This document shows, piece after piece, positions 11,101-20,468 of a stretch of DNA of 64,000 nt. This stretch comes from Sipunculus nudus (Eukaryota > Annelida > Sipuncula > Golfingiida > Sipunculidae). A program made the translations under genes and the position numbers. The DNA is taken from the NCBI GenBank assembly GCA_026874595.1, contig CM049310.1, positions 36,097,558 to 36,161,557 on the forward strand. The letters are read 5' to 3'. The notes beneath the pieces are model-generated. The model was not told the DNA's origin and ran no database searches. It saw nothing but the letters and a program-made list of their open reading frames with translations. How positions within the stretch are numbered: the stretch's first letter is position 1; the number at the start of each line of letters is the position of its first letter.

Positions 11101-13036
11101 TAGCAAATGTCATGTTAAGATACCAACTAATATATTCCAAACAGCAACGCCACAAGACATGATTCAAATGAAGACATTTTACAGCATAATGCAGCAACTT
11201 TGCGGGAGCACAATGACAGCTGTTAAACCACGTCAGGATAACCAACAGATGGCCGCGTGTGTCACGGTGGCTACAGCGAGGGACTTATTCAAAAAGACAG
11301 CTCGAAATAACCGACACTCATCCTGGGACACTCAAACACAATTCTACCCTTTAGATAACACGGTTTTCCGCATATCAGCTGTACCGGCAGCCAGTCTGCG
11401 TATGAAAACAACAAACGGTGGCCTTTACAGAACGGAAACTGCATTATGCACGGACGGGGTCTTCCTAAAAAACGCCGTCGACATTTCTGGTGACGTGAGC
11501 CACATTACGCTGAAAACATTTGAGGGTATCACGTTCGAATACGACGACGACACCGGCTTGATAAAACCATCCACCAAAACGAAACTGGAGGCTGCAAAAA
11601 AGATTGTCACAGATGAAACAGCCCAAACACTGTGGTTTCCCCTGCCCTTGTCCCTAGAAGTGATGGACGTAAACATGTGCGAAACCCTAACGGAAAATAA
11701 AGGAAAATTGATTGGAAAGGATATACCACGGTACAACGGGTGTGACATGCAGCCGGACATATACCTTTACGCTGCGGCACATCACCCAGTTCAGCGAGAC
11801 GGCATTCACTCGCGCCGCGTAGCACTTTCGCAGTTGAGCCCGGAGGCCAGGGTGATGATAACACCTGTACAACAGACATATGCAACAGCAGCCGGTATAT
11901 GCGCTCTTGCAAAGCAGGCAGGTCATGCCACCCTGGGTTGCATGGTGCTGCAACACGACAAAGTGGAAACAGAACACCTGTTCGCAGCCACCCCTGCGAG
12001 TATATGGCTCAGACAGGGACCCGTGCACACGCAAGAGACGATCAACGACACTCACAGTGGCACGATCGTGCAAGAAATGCTCCGTTTTTCTGAAACCAAG
12101 ATGGGCACATCAGGCCTCGTTGTGCCGCACGCCATGTTCACAGGAAACCGCACAGACGGGGCATACCACCCAAGGGTCTCCTGGCAAGGCATCGACAGGA
12201 ACGCACGAAACATAACATCTGACGTGGCTACGTTGTACGTGGAAAGTGCAAAGGCGTACGGGAGCAGTCTCGCCGGAAAGATGACCGCAAGCTCCACAGG
12301 CGCAGATCCCCTGCAAAAGACAGCCGGTTACGTTCAAGGACACAGCGCCTATTGGCCAGAGAGGGACGCGGGTCGCGGCCAGGCAGAAAAGTCCACAACC
12401 GATATACTGTTGGTGCCTACTTGCATGCCACTGGAAGCGTTCTGCAACGTCGTGGACGTGCGTAACCCGGGCAAGTCGGACGCTTTTCAAGACTGTGCCA
12501 ACCGGATGACCCGCTCCATGTTTTTCACGGGGGAGGCTTCCGGTTTCAGCAACCCGTGGGCATCATTGCCGTTCTCCTTGGCTTACGTAGGACATTCACA
12601 GACGAGTGTAGGGGAACTGTTGCGCATGCCTCAGACGATTGCTGAGAGGTCACCCGTTCACAACGGACTGGACCGCGGCCTGACCGAACTGTTGGAGAAC
12701 ATGGAACTTGGCCATCTAGGGAGGAAAAGGAAAACACCAGGAGCAGACGTTCCTGTACCCGGATGGAAGGTCGGGACAAAAGGAGATGCAAGCCACACAC
12801 ATATCAGTCCGATGAGCCTGTCCAATAGCCCGGGCCAGTACCGACATCTCAGCCACGTCCTAGGCGGGGCCGTGCCAATGACATCTTGTTCAGCCCCTCA
12901 CCTGTCCTTGGATAACCGTACATGGGGTGAGCCCACGCGCTTCCCTGACGGAAACTACAAATTGAACGGGTTTAACACATTACTATTCAACCCAAATGCC
13001 AACCCTGCCACGTCTGGAGGCCGTCCAATGGCATGA
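8168..13036 (+). CDS. Candidate major capsid protein
   Basis: At 1,622 residues this is the largest frame in the window. It has no signal peptide, no membrane span and no visible enzyme motif, and its composition is balanced like a folded globular protein throughout. Herpesvirus major capsid proteins are typically about 1,370 residues and usually among the longest soluble structural proteins, so a slightly enlarged capsid protein is the best guess. A large tegument protein is the main alternative. The ATG at 8168 is in good context (AACATGG), and an AATAAA signal follows the stop by about 58 bp, indicating a single transcript. No residue-level signature was found that proves the assignment. 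Confidence 0.55.
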   Translation: MAAIPPPHPQLGPWAFAFDNHHLAPYLNTGVQELYTLAKSYATGGLLENDPMDARLLESKFIRYYKCYVAGASVRGVQNTPLGVCLVQSFDPHMMDCRYEDVEYVSKDAVMSEPPQSDKAPPRTVQRRKKKFTFALSHSAYLDVPFDVLNVLRTKLASETNDAHTTEPIVRFGYMMQDGMRDLITSLRAGNMAHMGEFLRDISPDAAIMRALYATRLQLQRAPDPNRIALMKCQALNEAARMFMANLFSVRLDAYGAVRRLANQCSQQCDRIPFIRERSQRDEGAPWSGAKAKLKVAVEEAEAQLSRPGADPPSITQKLHLQRMKDLLSSESELFDASDVLCVVLMGPETYQQMAQGMSMYRVLIDLRRGVLRINKTEEQMIAHTGIMVLNIHSNKETVKDREPTAEEYVSIMRGPVDSNGEPTETLFAGVEKGYVVQTFPGLTHRDGLVLFSKDVSDVTDVTRRVDRDVTRDILHVTQTTPIALCSQLDYVLDRLQNPSCTTGNLGDPHPVRNPSAKQRLQVPVSMTWKTYGGRDETVTALQALIDVLFNPDLYNFVSTTKRYNTPSKLHAAGTSGPSGRNDESTHTAGVWDVFPPKTRASLCDVVAHHDVSTTALRLHETEGPMARSYGWTCENTLLLPLQRSLSNVDHMNYHQAGSVRLLHDQPNPFQTLHFIPKNLDKTSFSKLCEITGGTIPDGFKEGTSALFVPRFHLENIPLCLRPLSSVQDAGESIARTHYPYLLDPTDPRSEAARVWSTSLNHSCQDLLCKRWEAMLIAKYPTDMLFVEKFHTHVCENGESIEFQYLLRSAYIFSAFGGVLTCDSNLTLMKAIATVPLPPVLRQFPPLQKLQQACRGIVKLTEDVAGCLMKRLAADLQVLGHGQIAAKLVSSEAVTFTKKESAILLRRSQEISSCTDLALPTPLPMGVTGSNMWQHVDMKDSTDVTCFAWMRQVPDEFATHPTKYDVTEKAKRDQTDAYSKCHVKIPTNIFQTATPQDMIQMKTFYSIMQQLCGSTMTAVKPRQDNQQMAACVTVATARDLFKKTARNNRHSSWDTQTQFYPLDNTVFRISAVPAASLRMKTTNGGLYRTETALCTDGVFLKNAVDISGDVSHITLKTFEGITFEYDDDTGLIKPSTKTKLEAAKKIVTDETAQTLWFPLPLSLEVMDVNMCETLTENKGKLIGKDIPRYNGCDMQPDIYLYAAAHHPVQRDGIHSRRVALSQLSPEARVMITPVQQTYATAAGICALAKQAGHATLGCMVLQHDKVETEHLFAATPASIWLRQGPVHTQETINDTHSGTIVQEMLRFSETKMGTSGLVVPHAMFTGNRTDGAYHPRVSWQGIDRNARNITSDVATLYVESAKAYGSSLAGKMTASSTGADPLQKTAGYVQGHSAYWPERDAGRGQAEKSTTDILLVPTCMPLEAFCNVVDVRNPGKSDAFQDCANRMTRSMFFTGEASGFSNPWASLPFSLAYVGHSQTSVGELLRMPQTIAERSPVHNGLDRGLTELLENMELGHLGRKRKTPGADVPVPGWKVGTKGDASHTHISPMSLSNSPGQYRHLSHVLGGAVPMTSCSAPHLSLDNRTWGEPTRFPDGNYKLNGFNTLLFNPNANPATSGGRPMA

Positions 13037-13093
13037 AAGGGATTGGAGCGGTAATTGTCAAAGACGTTGTAAAATGTTTTGGAACTGTTATCT

Positions 13094-13099
13094 AATAAA
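13094..13099 (+). terminator. Poly(A) signal of the candidate capsid gene
   Basis: AATAAA 58 bp after the stop at 13036, followed by a GT-rich stretch (about 13120-13150) of the kind used as a downstream element. Confidence 0.7.
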
Positions 13100-13391
13100 G
13101 GTTTATAGTCGCAAGCATTCGTTGTTTGTTATATGTTGCGTACATGGTTATGTTCAAACACACACACAACACGCCGATCCCAAAAACAACACAACACATG
13201 AACACAATGTGGAATACCTCTTTATAACGCATGCCAAAAACACCCCACAATGTTGGTCAAATGTTTGGTAATACTAACAACAAGAATATGCAAACAAAGT
13301 TCAGTCCTGGTTTGAGAATCTGTGAGAGTCCCCTCCTCTTTGCAATGTCTCCTATCGTACAATCCTGTACGTGGGGGTAGAGCGCGTTAGG
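13100..13391. other. Intergenic, convergent gene ends
   Basis: No gene seen. It contains CA-rich sequence and the 3' flank of the minus-strand gene at 13392. Confidence 0.4.
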
Positions 13392-13913
13392 CTATACATC
13401 CGTTGACACAATTTCAAAACGCATACGACCTTTGCCCCACTCGGCTTCGTCCTCTTTCAACATGTATCCGATATTTTCCAAGCAGTAAATAACGTACGAA
13501 AGCAATTCGGCATCAGCGGACATGGGAGTAAATTTGTAAATTTCCAAGATGATCATGCTCTCCAAAAACGGGATCTCGCGACACAACGCTTTGTAGACGG
13601 CTGCTTCCGTTTCTGGTGACAACACAGGACCGGACTGGTTATTGAGATTCATCAGACAGAACAGACACGATTCTGGTGGCCATGGGTCCACTTGCAGGTG
13701 CTTCCACACATTCAGATGACAGTTGGTTGCCAGAGCGAGACTGTAGCAATCAGACAAGTCAGAAGCCGACTTTCGCGCTTCCCTGATGAAGTCTACCATT
13801 TGCCTGGCCGCTTCAGCATTTACACTGGTCATGGCGGCTTTTAGAAGGACGAGCCGTCTGAGTGACACCGACCGCTTAGGTCGAGGTTTATCGCGACGGC
13901 TCACTGACGACAT
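13392..13913 (-). CDS. Hypothetical protein, paralogue of the gene at 40196-40738
   Basis: The 173-residue product is counted from the ATG at 13913; the longer frame to 14012 needs a GTG start and would run through the TATA palindrome, so it is rejected. The N-terminus is basic (SRRDKPRPKRS). The remainder matches a second protein in this window in order and spacing: VDPWPP followed by Cys-Leu, then AVYK, then an Ala-Glu pair before a V-IYCL/ILYCF stretch near the C-terminus. This defines a small family of unknown function. It shares a short divergent promoter region with the PolB-like gene. Confidence 0.7.
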   Translation of the reverse strand: MSSVSRRDKPRPKRSVSLRRLVLLKAAMTSVNAEAARQMVDFIREARKSASDLSDCYSLALATNCHLNVWKHLQVDPWPPESCLFCLMNLNNQSGPVLSPETEAAVYKALCREIPFLESMIILEIYKFTPMSADAELLSYVIYCLENIGYMLKEDEAEWGKGRMRFEIVSTDV

Positions 13914-13964
13914 CGCGAGGGTCACAACTTGTACATATATGCAACTGGCACAGGGCCGTGTATC

Positions 13965-13976
13965 ACTTATATAAGT
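13965..13976. promoter_or_regulatory. Palindromic bidirectional TATA box
   Basis: ACTTATATAAGT is a perfect 12-bp palindrome lying between two divergent genes, 52 bp from the minus-strand ATG at 13913 and about 110 bp from the plus-strand ATG at 14087. It reads as TATA in both directions and could serve both genes. Confidence 0.55.
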
Positions 13977-14086
13977 AGTGGCCTGCCATTGGGGACGCAG
14001 ACGTAACTGCACGGCAGGCCGTCAATGATACGATACGGGGGGTTGTGTTCCGGTCATATCATACGTTAAACAGTTGCTGTCACGTG

Positions 14087-17026
14087 ATGACGGAAACGTC
14101 GCCATGTGTGACCGGCAGTCACATCGCTTCTGAGAATGGGAACATGACAGGTACGAGGATCATGATTCTTGCATGGAGGTTTCATGCCATATCCCACGAC
14201 GGAACGTGTGCCTTGGCTACTTTCACCTGCGTTCCGTGTGAGGGGACAGATAAGGGCGTCCGATATCTGCCTCTGCCTTTTAAAATACCGGGAGGGTTGA
14301 ATGTCAGGTTACATGCACGTCTGCCGAAAGACCACAGGGACTCGCATACCTGGAAGTGCCCTTGGACATTCTGTGACAAACTCCCGACCGAAAATAGCGT
14401 GTGGCACGATTTCATACCTCACCTTTTTCAGGCACTCTGCATGCACCTATCCGCTGCTAGTAGGAACAAAGAGCACCCGCTCGCCTGTTTCCCTCCGCTG
14501 ATGACCAGTGGTGTGCGACCTGTCTTCCTGCCGGCAACCCGTGGCGGGACCGGGAGGTACCCAGGTGTTCTCTCACACTTTGCGCTTGACCATTCGGAGA
14601 TGGACATGCGTGCGTGGCTGCATGTGAAACGCTTACGTTTACCAACAGATGTCATCGGAAATGTTTCCTGGCCTGCACACGACCTCCAACGGAAATCGAC
14701 AAACCGTGCGACCGACGGTGATGCGGACGCAATCACGGAGCGAACATTCACACGAGTCGTCAATTCGGCCGTACACGAGTCCCTCAACGTATGCAATGGT
14801 CACCGCCAAAGGCACAACGCTGTCGCATGGGACCCGCTTTCGCGCGCCGTCATACACTTATTGCAGACGTCCGGTGCCACGATGAACGTACCCTCAGACA
14901 TGTTCACATTGCCACAGCTCACATTAGCACGATGCCCTGTACCACAAACAGCCAACCCTTTGAGGAAAGCGCGTGAATTGAGTGCATTTTCCGAAATGCT
15001 CAACCAATGTTTAGAGGACACGGAGTTCGGCGGTGCGTTCCTATTGTGTCAACCTCCGTCACACACGCTCCCGGATGACATCCATTGGCTGGACGTCAGC
15101 TCTGACCTAAGTGACATCAGACATGGTGCCTTCGCGCAGGCGTCATGGGTCCTGGAACACATGTGTCCTTCGCCCCTGCACAGGTCGGAGCTTTTTATTA
15201 TATTACCCTACGGTTGTGTGGTTACTGGCCAGGGTAAATTGGCCTTTGTGAATTCGGGTGTCCCGTGTCACGCAGGCGAGGATAGCGTGCACGCCCATAT
15301 ATCCATCATGGGATGGCCGCTGAATTTGTCACCTCAAGCTTTTGTTGCGGATGTCGCCATACCCCTGTCAAAACGGCATAGCAAAAGCACAACAGAACCA
15401 CATAGCCGAATCCCAATTGAGCCACATACGTGCAATCCATGCGTCTGCAACGAAGGAGAACCCCTTTCAGAACAGAACCAAGCACGCGATGATGAGGGTG
15501 CCGATAAAGATAATCATGCGGTCACTATCGTCAAAGGACTCCCGCCGCAAACGGGAGGGGTGATTTATGCCAAGCGGGGCGTTCACACGGGGCAGTTTTA
15601 CGGTATGGACGCCAACCAGTTTTACCCCACCCTAGGAGCACACCTGGACACGGAGTATTTACGTGAGCTGCTGGCTTGGTTGGCGGAACGCAGGCGCTTA
15701 TTCTCACCATCGAAATCGGCCGCCTCCCGCGTAAAAGCCTGCCAAGTGATCACTTACGGACAGTCGAAGTATTACGCCCCTGAGCTCTATGACAGATGGA
15801 CACAACTGGCACAGCAGGCAAGCACAGCTATGGTGGAGTGCGTGCCTAAAACGAATCGTTTGTTGCGCGTGATGAAAGACAGCGTACTGTTCGAGGCTTC
15901 CCCAGACCTAACGGGCACAAGCGAAGACGCGGTTGCAGGGTCTGATGCGGAACTGGATATATTTCAAAGCAGAGTACAGAGTCTGACAGGCTTTGCTGAG
16001 ATGACCTTCAAACTCGAAGGGTCCTACAACCTCGTCGGCCTCATCGGGCCCTGTCATTTATTTCACGCCAAACGCGATCCATCGTCCGGTTGGCGCTTGT
16101 CCAAGGTAACTGGCATCCACAGGTCTGATCATTGCCAAGCTGTCTCAGAGGCCATCGACGCCACGTTACATGAGGTCGTGCTGATACTCGGCGGAAAAGC
16201 AGACACTGGCTGCCCAGTGGAAGTCGCAACGCGAGATGAAGTGGAACAGTGTGTGCGTGCAGGCATGAAAGAAATGTACAAACACTGGCCGACAACGTGG
16301 GAAGTGCACACGACAGACCTAAAAGGCGTTTTGGGAAATCAACCCGATCTCGTCAATCGGTTCCTCCTGCCCGCTTTCCCGACAAAGCTGTCAGCTCCTA
16401 CGAAGGGGGCACACTGCAAACAGAAGGGTGATTTCGCCGAAGTAACAAAAGCCCTGGTGTCACTGCGAGATTTCGATCCTTACGTGTGGAAGGAAGGCCG
16501 TTTGCCTGTACGTTTGACCGTGAAGGGGAAAGCGGGGCCTTACGTTTGGGTTGAACGCCCCGCAGTGTACAGTCCGGCCGACTGGGCATACAGCCCTTTC
16601 CACAGGGGGTTGCTGGGAGACGCCGAACACGCGGGCCGCCCTATCCTGTCATGTTCCAAAATCAAAGCACGAAACGTGCCGGCAGAGGACCTGTGTTTCA
16701 ACGTGGGACTAGTGCACCGTGACCACGTCTTGCCAGGCACAACCTTAGACTGGGAAAGGTACAACGACGTACTGTACGCGGCGGTGCTGCCAGTCTTGCG
16801 AACTGTAACAACGGCGCAACTGCAGAAGATGCTATCGCACATATTTCATTCCGTCGCCGTCCAACACACACCCCCACGGTCTGCCCACGCGCAAGAAAAC
16901 CTGTTACCCTACGGTATAAAATCGCTGTGTCCAACCACCATGGCAGAGTGCCAAAGATTGCTGCGTCTTGATGACGAACGCACCCTGTTGTGCGATTCAG
17001 ATTCATGTTATCCGTCTTGTTCGTGA
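14087..17026 (+). CDS. Family B DNA polymerase-like protein, divergent motif C
   Basis: The 979-residue product is counted from the first ATG at 14087 (a GTG at 14045 is in frame). Three polymerase palm motifs can be aligned: motif A DANQFYPTL (Asp 508) against the usual DxxSLYPSI; motif B K-x6-YG (Lys 550, Tyr-Gly 557-558) with the usual Asn replaced by Val; and motif C MKDSVLF (Asp 598), where the second, metal-binding Asp of DTDS is kept but the first is lost. Thumb-like signatures follow: GPYVWVERP and, near 887-905, LDWERYNDVLYAAVLPVL, resembling the conserved (I/L)D-x2-YY region. Spacing from A to B and from B to C (42 and 48 residues) is short, implying reduced fingers. No DxE exonuclease motif was found in the first 500 residues. 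It may be a reduced or non-replicative polymerase, with the main polymerase elsewhere in the genome. Confidence 0.6.
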   Translation: MTETSPCVTGSHIASENGNMTGTRIMILAWRFHAISHDGTCALATFTCVPCEGTDKGVRYLPLPFKIPGGLNVRLHARLPKDHRDSHTWKCPWTFCDKLPTENSVWHDFIPHLFQALCMHLSAASRNKEHPLACFPPLMTSGVRPVFLPATRGGTGRYPGVLSHFALDHSEMDMRAWLHVKRLRLPTDVIGNVSWPAHDLQRKSTNRATDGDADAITERTFTRVVNSAVHESLNVCNGHRQRHNAVAWDPLSRAVIHLLQTSGATMNVPSDMFTLPQLTLARCPVPQTANPLRKARELSAFSEMLNQCLEDTEFGGAFLLCQPPSHTLPDDIHWLDVSSDLSDIRHGAFAQASWVLEHMCPSPLHRSELFIILPYGCVVTGQGKLAFVNSGVPCHAGEDSVHAHISIMGWPLNLSPQAFVADVAIPLSKRHSKSTTEPHSRIPIEPHTCNPCVCNEGEPLSEQNQARDDEGADKDNHAVTIVKGLPPQTGGVIYAKRGVHTGQFYGMDANQFYPTLGAHLDTEYLRELLAWLAERRRLFSPSKSAASRVKACQVITYGQSKYYAPELYDRWTQLAQQASTAMVECVPKTNRLLRVMKDSVLFEASPDLTGTSEDAVAGSDAELDIFQSRVQSLTGFAEMTFKLEGSYNLVGLIGPCHLFHAKRDPSSGWRLSKVTGIHRSDHCQAVSEAIDATLHEVVLILGGKADTGCPVEVATRDEVEQCVRAGMKEMYKHWPTTWEVHTTDLKGVLGNQPDLVNRFLLPAFPTKLSAPTKGAHCKQKGDFAEVTKALVSLRDFDPYVWKEGRLPVRLTVKGKAGPYVWVERPAVYSPADWAYSPFHRGLLGDAEHAGRPILSCSKIKARNVPAEDLCFNVGLVHRDHVLPGTTLDWERYNDVLYAAVLPVLRTVTTAQLQKMLSHIFHSVAVQHTPPRSAHAQENLLPYGIKSLCPTTMAECQRLLRLDDERTLLCDSDSCYPSCS

Positions 17027-17107
17027 ATATCAAACCAATACGGATTCACCCTTCGAAGCGCCCGTGTACACACACGCGGTAAGACCAGATACAGCTTTGA
17101 AATAACT

Positions 17108-18067
17108 ATGGAAAACGGACATGTAAAGCGCTCCGAGTTTACGGATTTATACGTTGGTTTCCAACTTTTGGACAGATCTGCCGGTATGAGGGATTTCATT
17201 GAATGGCTGCTCCACCTTAAACACGATGACACGTTTACATTCTGCGGTGGACCAGACGCATTTACTAACAGACGAAAGCACATAGCATACCGTATGGCCC
17301 GATGCTTCGCTGATTACGCCCTCGTGCTGGAGGCAATACACTTCGCGCTAGAACGCATAGGACTGGAAGACCCCACACTGTGGGCAGCTTTTATGCCGGA
17401 CGGTGTCGGTTTGCGCATATCCGCCTTCATGCAAAACAAAACGTATTCGTCTCTGTGGGCGTCTGTGGGTAAACCCCATGAAATTGAGCTCAGGACGGCC
17501 TGGGCGGCGGCAACCCAATTCTGGACGCCAACGGGAACACCATACGCAGAAGAGGGCCATTTCCACCTGTCGTACGACCACGCACGTGACCCCGTACCGG
17601 GCGCCTTGCGTTTCACCGCATGCGGAGCTCTGGCTTTGGCTTGCGTGTCGACCAATACGGCCGCTAGGATGGGACAGATGCTACGTTTCCACATGGACCG
17701 GAGGCTTGCACTGCCGGCCATAGTCATACGTGACATGGCGCTCGGGTTCCTCATGATGTCGGGTGCAATACGCCACAAGAGCGAAGGCTTTATTTACACC
17801 GTAGACATGGATATGATACACCCTTTGCGCAGGCTGCTGAAGTCACACGCCTCCACCTGCCCTCTACCCGATGCCGATATGAATGGTGCCGCTCACGGAT
17901 CAAACACGTGCCGCGGGAAGTGTACAGGACACGTCTGGGCCACTGTGTTCCGACTGTTACAGGCCGGGGATGCAATGGACCCAGTAGCACAGTACGCAAG
18001 GGACATGCGCCTGTCACACGAACACGTGTGGAACGGTGGGTTGGGTCGCGGAAACGATATCCCATAA
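17108..18067 (+). CDS. Hypothetical protein, possible capsid accessory
   Basis: The 319-residue product is unrecognised. It is globular, Ala/Met/His-rich and without signal peptide or membrane span. The start at 17108 is the first ATG, 82 bp after the PolB-like stop on the same strand. The length is close to that of herpesvirus triplex subunits (about 320 residues), but there is no sequence match to support that beyond length, and the idea should be taken as a guess. Confidence 0.7.
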   Translation: MENGHVKRSEFTDLYVGFQLLDRSAGMRDFIEWLLHLKHDDTFTFCGGPDAFTNRRKHIAYRMARCFADYALVLEAIHFALERIGLEDPTLWAAFMPDGVGLRISAFMQNKTYSSLWASVGKPHEIELRTAWAAATQFWTPTGTPYAEEGHFHLSYDHARDPVPGALRFTACGALALACVSTNTAARMGQMLRFHMDRRLALPAIVIRDMALGFLMMSGAIRHKSEGFIYTVDMDMIHPLRRLLKSHASTCPLPDADMNGAAHGSNTCRGKCTGHVWATVFRLLQAGDAMDPVAQYARDMRLSHEHVWNGGLGRGNDIP

Positions 18068-18623
18068 TTCAACCCTACCTTTCCCACCTCCACTATTCCC
18101 GGGGATCTCTGCAACTGTAGAAACGTCTTGACGGATTGACAAAGACGAAACTGTAAGTAAGAAGCAGGAGGCTGGAAATGAGGAGATGTTGAACCCTACA
18201 GAATCAGACCGAGTTTTTGGACACTGATCATATCATACACACTCGTATTTCATCAATAAATTGAGTTCAGACCACAATAAAGATAGATATATATTTATTT
18301 ATTGTTTCACATTGTCATTGCTCTGCTGTGTTTTCGAATGTGTATGTGCGTGTGTGTGATGTAGGTCATATGACAAAACGCTCTAAAGGTACAAAAGTCC
18401 AGCGCGATCAAATAACGTACACGTCAGAACGGCTGATTGGGGTACCTGACAAAAAAAAACAATGTACAATTATAACAGTTTAAAGTTGTATACACATCAC
18501 AAAGAGAAACATATACCACATCACTCGCAAAACTGGTTTGGCTGGACCACAACAAAACATACGTTGTCACATGTTAATGTCCGACACGCGCAAATCCCAT
18601 GATGGGGACAGTATCAAACCTTT
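18068..18623. other. Intergenic region with convergent poly(A) signals
   Basis: AATAAA occurs on the plus strand at 18255-18260 and 18276-18281, and on the minus strand as TTTATT at 18294-18299, serving the convergent genes on either side. The rest is A/T-rich with a GT-repeat near 18338-18360. No gene seen. Confidence 0.55.
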
Positions 18624-20222
18624 TCAATCAGTATTGGGTTCCACGATGCAACACAACAATGCCACGTCCATATTGTCGTCAAGCAGTACTCTTGACATGT
18701 AGTCACCATGTGTAACAAACACGTCGAAGGGCGACACAAGAGACTCCAAGACCAGTTGCACAAAACGTCTGCCCTCCTCGGAAAACCTGACAGCTTCCAC
18801 GACACGGGCGAATTCGGGGTCCTCAACCACCACGATGGGTCCAGACCGAGCGTCCTTACAGATTACACAATTGTATGTGTTCAACGTCTCACCCCATGTC
18901 CCCGTGAGTTCATATCGCCATTGTGGTTTGACGGGTAGTTCCTCCACGCAGCACACGGTGATAATCTGGTCGCATTTCTTATGTGCATATCGTAGACCTT
19001 CCGTGTTTGCTGCAAAGTTCGCATAAACGAGGATGTGTGGGTACGATATTAACACAGCGGACATAATATCACAGATCACACGGGGTTGCAGATGACGGAC
19101 AGTCGTGATCAGATCACGGTCAAGCGCTGTGGCCGTTCGCCTGTGCGTTACAGACGGTCGCAGTGGTCCAACGTATCTCTTCTCTTTCACATGATGTTCT
19201 GCGACGTCTGATGTTTCGGCACGCAACTGCTGTATGTGACTGTGACAACCGCCAGCATGAGACTCATTGGATGCGGCTTTGGGCTTTCGCCGAATCTTGC
19301 ACATCAACATTACCGTCCTTCCGTTGACAGAAGCCCTGTTGACATCATCTGTCAGCAACACCTGCCAGGGGTTGGTGTCAGTATCCTCCTCGGTCACCAT
19401 GGCTTCCAAGAGGCTTTGAAAAAACACACGACCGCCATCGGAATCGCTCGCGGCGCGCACAAGGCATTCAAGCTTTGGGTACGTCACCAGCACCATACGT
19501 TCACCACTAGCGTTTGTGTACGCCCCACAATGGAACGTACTCAGCACCTGGTCCCATTTTCCAACAAGACTGTAACTGTGATCGGGCTGTAAGGGCAATT
19601 CCTGAACGCAGTATATGGTAAAATCCTTTCCGCAAAACACGTTTTCCTGTGATGCAAATTGCACAACGCAATCAAGCATGTGTGGGAAGAAGGCCAATGC
19701 TGCCGCCACCAGATCACATATTAATTCGGGGTTCAGTTGCTCGACGAGTTCGGACGCTGCTCGGTTGGTACACAGAAAGAACAAATCTCTGTGTTCTGAT
19801 GAACTTGTCATAATTCCTTGATCAGTTCCCGTTGGTCTGGCACCGGGGTGTTTATCGGGACACTTTAGCAGGACCTCCGCCACAGTGGAAACTGCACCCT
19901 GAACGCCAGTGTCGTTAAGATAGATCACGTTCCCCGGTCTCTGGACTGTTTGCGGGGATTTCAACTGGCATCTCACGTCCAGATAACACACACCGGAAAT
20001 GTGTGGTCGGAAGCATGCAAACGATACATGACCGGGCCTACCTTTTGGTTTGGCGGTATCGTTACACGTCCCGGGTTCCCCATCGTTCGATTTGGTACAC
20101 GCGGTACCATCCGGTCGAGGGGCTTCCACTTCGCGATCTGATATGACAGTCTTACCCGTGCTGCAGCCTTCAGCTTCAACTTTCTCTGTCGCCGGGAGCG
20201 ACGTGTTTTCGTTCGACGACAT
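18624..20222 (-). CDS. Hypothetical protein with an internally duplicated domain
   Basis: The 532-residue product contains two copies of a domain of about 150 residues (roughly 160-315 and 375-530). Matching landmarks in order are: (V/L)ICD(L/I) with PH(M/I)L; (Y/C)CV(Q/E)ELP(L/V)(Q/K)P; Y-L-G-W; then a Gly-Arg-x-Phe stretch and a final VLL-DD segment. The N-terminal 60 residues are polar and look disordered. The function is unknown; the Y-L-x-G-x-W strand pattern is loosely OB-fold-like, which is only suggestive. The ATG at 20222 is in good context, and a divergent promoter region with a TATA at about 20345 separates it from the plus-strand gene. Confidence 0.72.
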   Translation of the reverse strand: MSSNENTSLPATEKVEAEGCSTGKTVISDREVEAPRPDGTACTKSNDGEPGTCNDTAKPKGRPGHVSFACFRPHISGVCYLDVRCQLKSPQTVQRPGNVIYLNDTGVQGAVSTVAEVLLKCPDKHPGARPTGTDQGIMTSSSEHRDLFFLCTNRAASELVEQLNPELICDLVAAALAFFPHMLDCVVQFASQENVFCGKDFTIYCVQELPLQPDHSYSLVGKWDQVLSTFHCGAYTNASGERMVLVTYPKLECLVRAASDSDGGRVFFQSLLEAMVTEEDTDTNPWQVLLTDDVNRASVNGRTVMLMCKIRRKPKAASNESHAGGCHSHIQQLRAETSDVAEHHVKEKRYVGPLRPSVTHRRTATALDRDLITTVRHLQPRVICDIMSAVLISYPHILVYANFAANTEGLRYAHKKCDQIITVCCVEELPVKPQWRYELTGTWGETLNTYNCVICKDARSGPIVVVEDPEFARVVEAVRFSEEGRRFVQLVLESLVSPFDVFVTHGDYMSRVLLDDNMDVALLCCIVEPNTD

Positions 20223-20468
20223 TTTTGTGCAACAGCCTCGACGGCGGCGTAGAGGTCTATGAGGGCATACCTACCAACCGCGATATTTATGAGGCTGTGG
20301 AAGTGCCGGTGCATCACGTGATCACATGTACCAGCGGCTGTCACATTTATATATATGATGTGGTATCAGTCAACCCCCCCTCCAGATTTTGCCAAAAACG
20401 GGTTACACACGTGACGCACGCTGATTGGACGACCGTCAGCCGACTGGGCATACAAAGTGCTCCTGCGC

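Noticed and set aside
13914-14012. Longer N-terminus for the small minus-strand gene at 13392
   Set aside because: Needs a GTG start and would translate through the palindromic TATA element; the ATG at 13913 is better.
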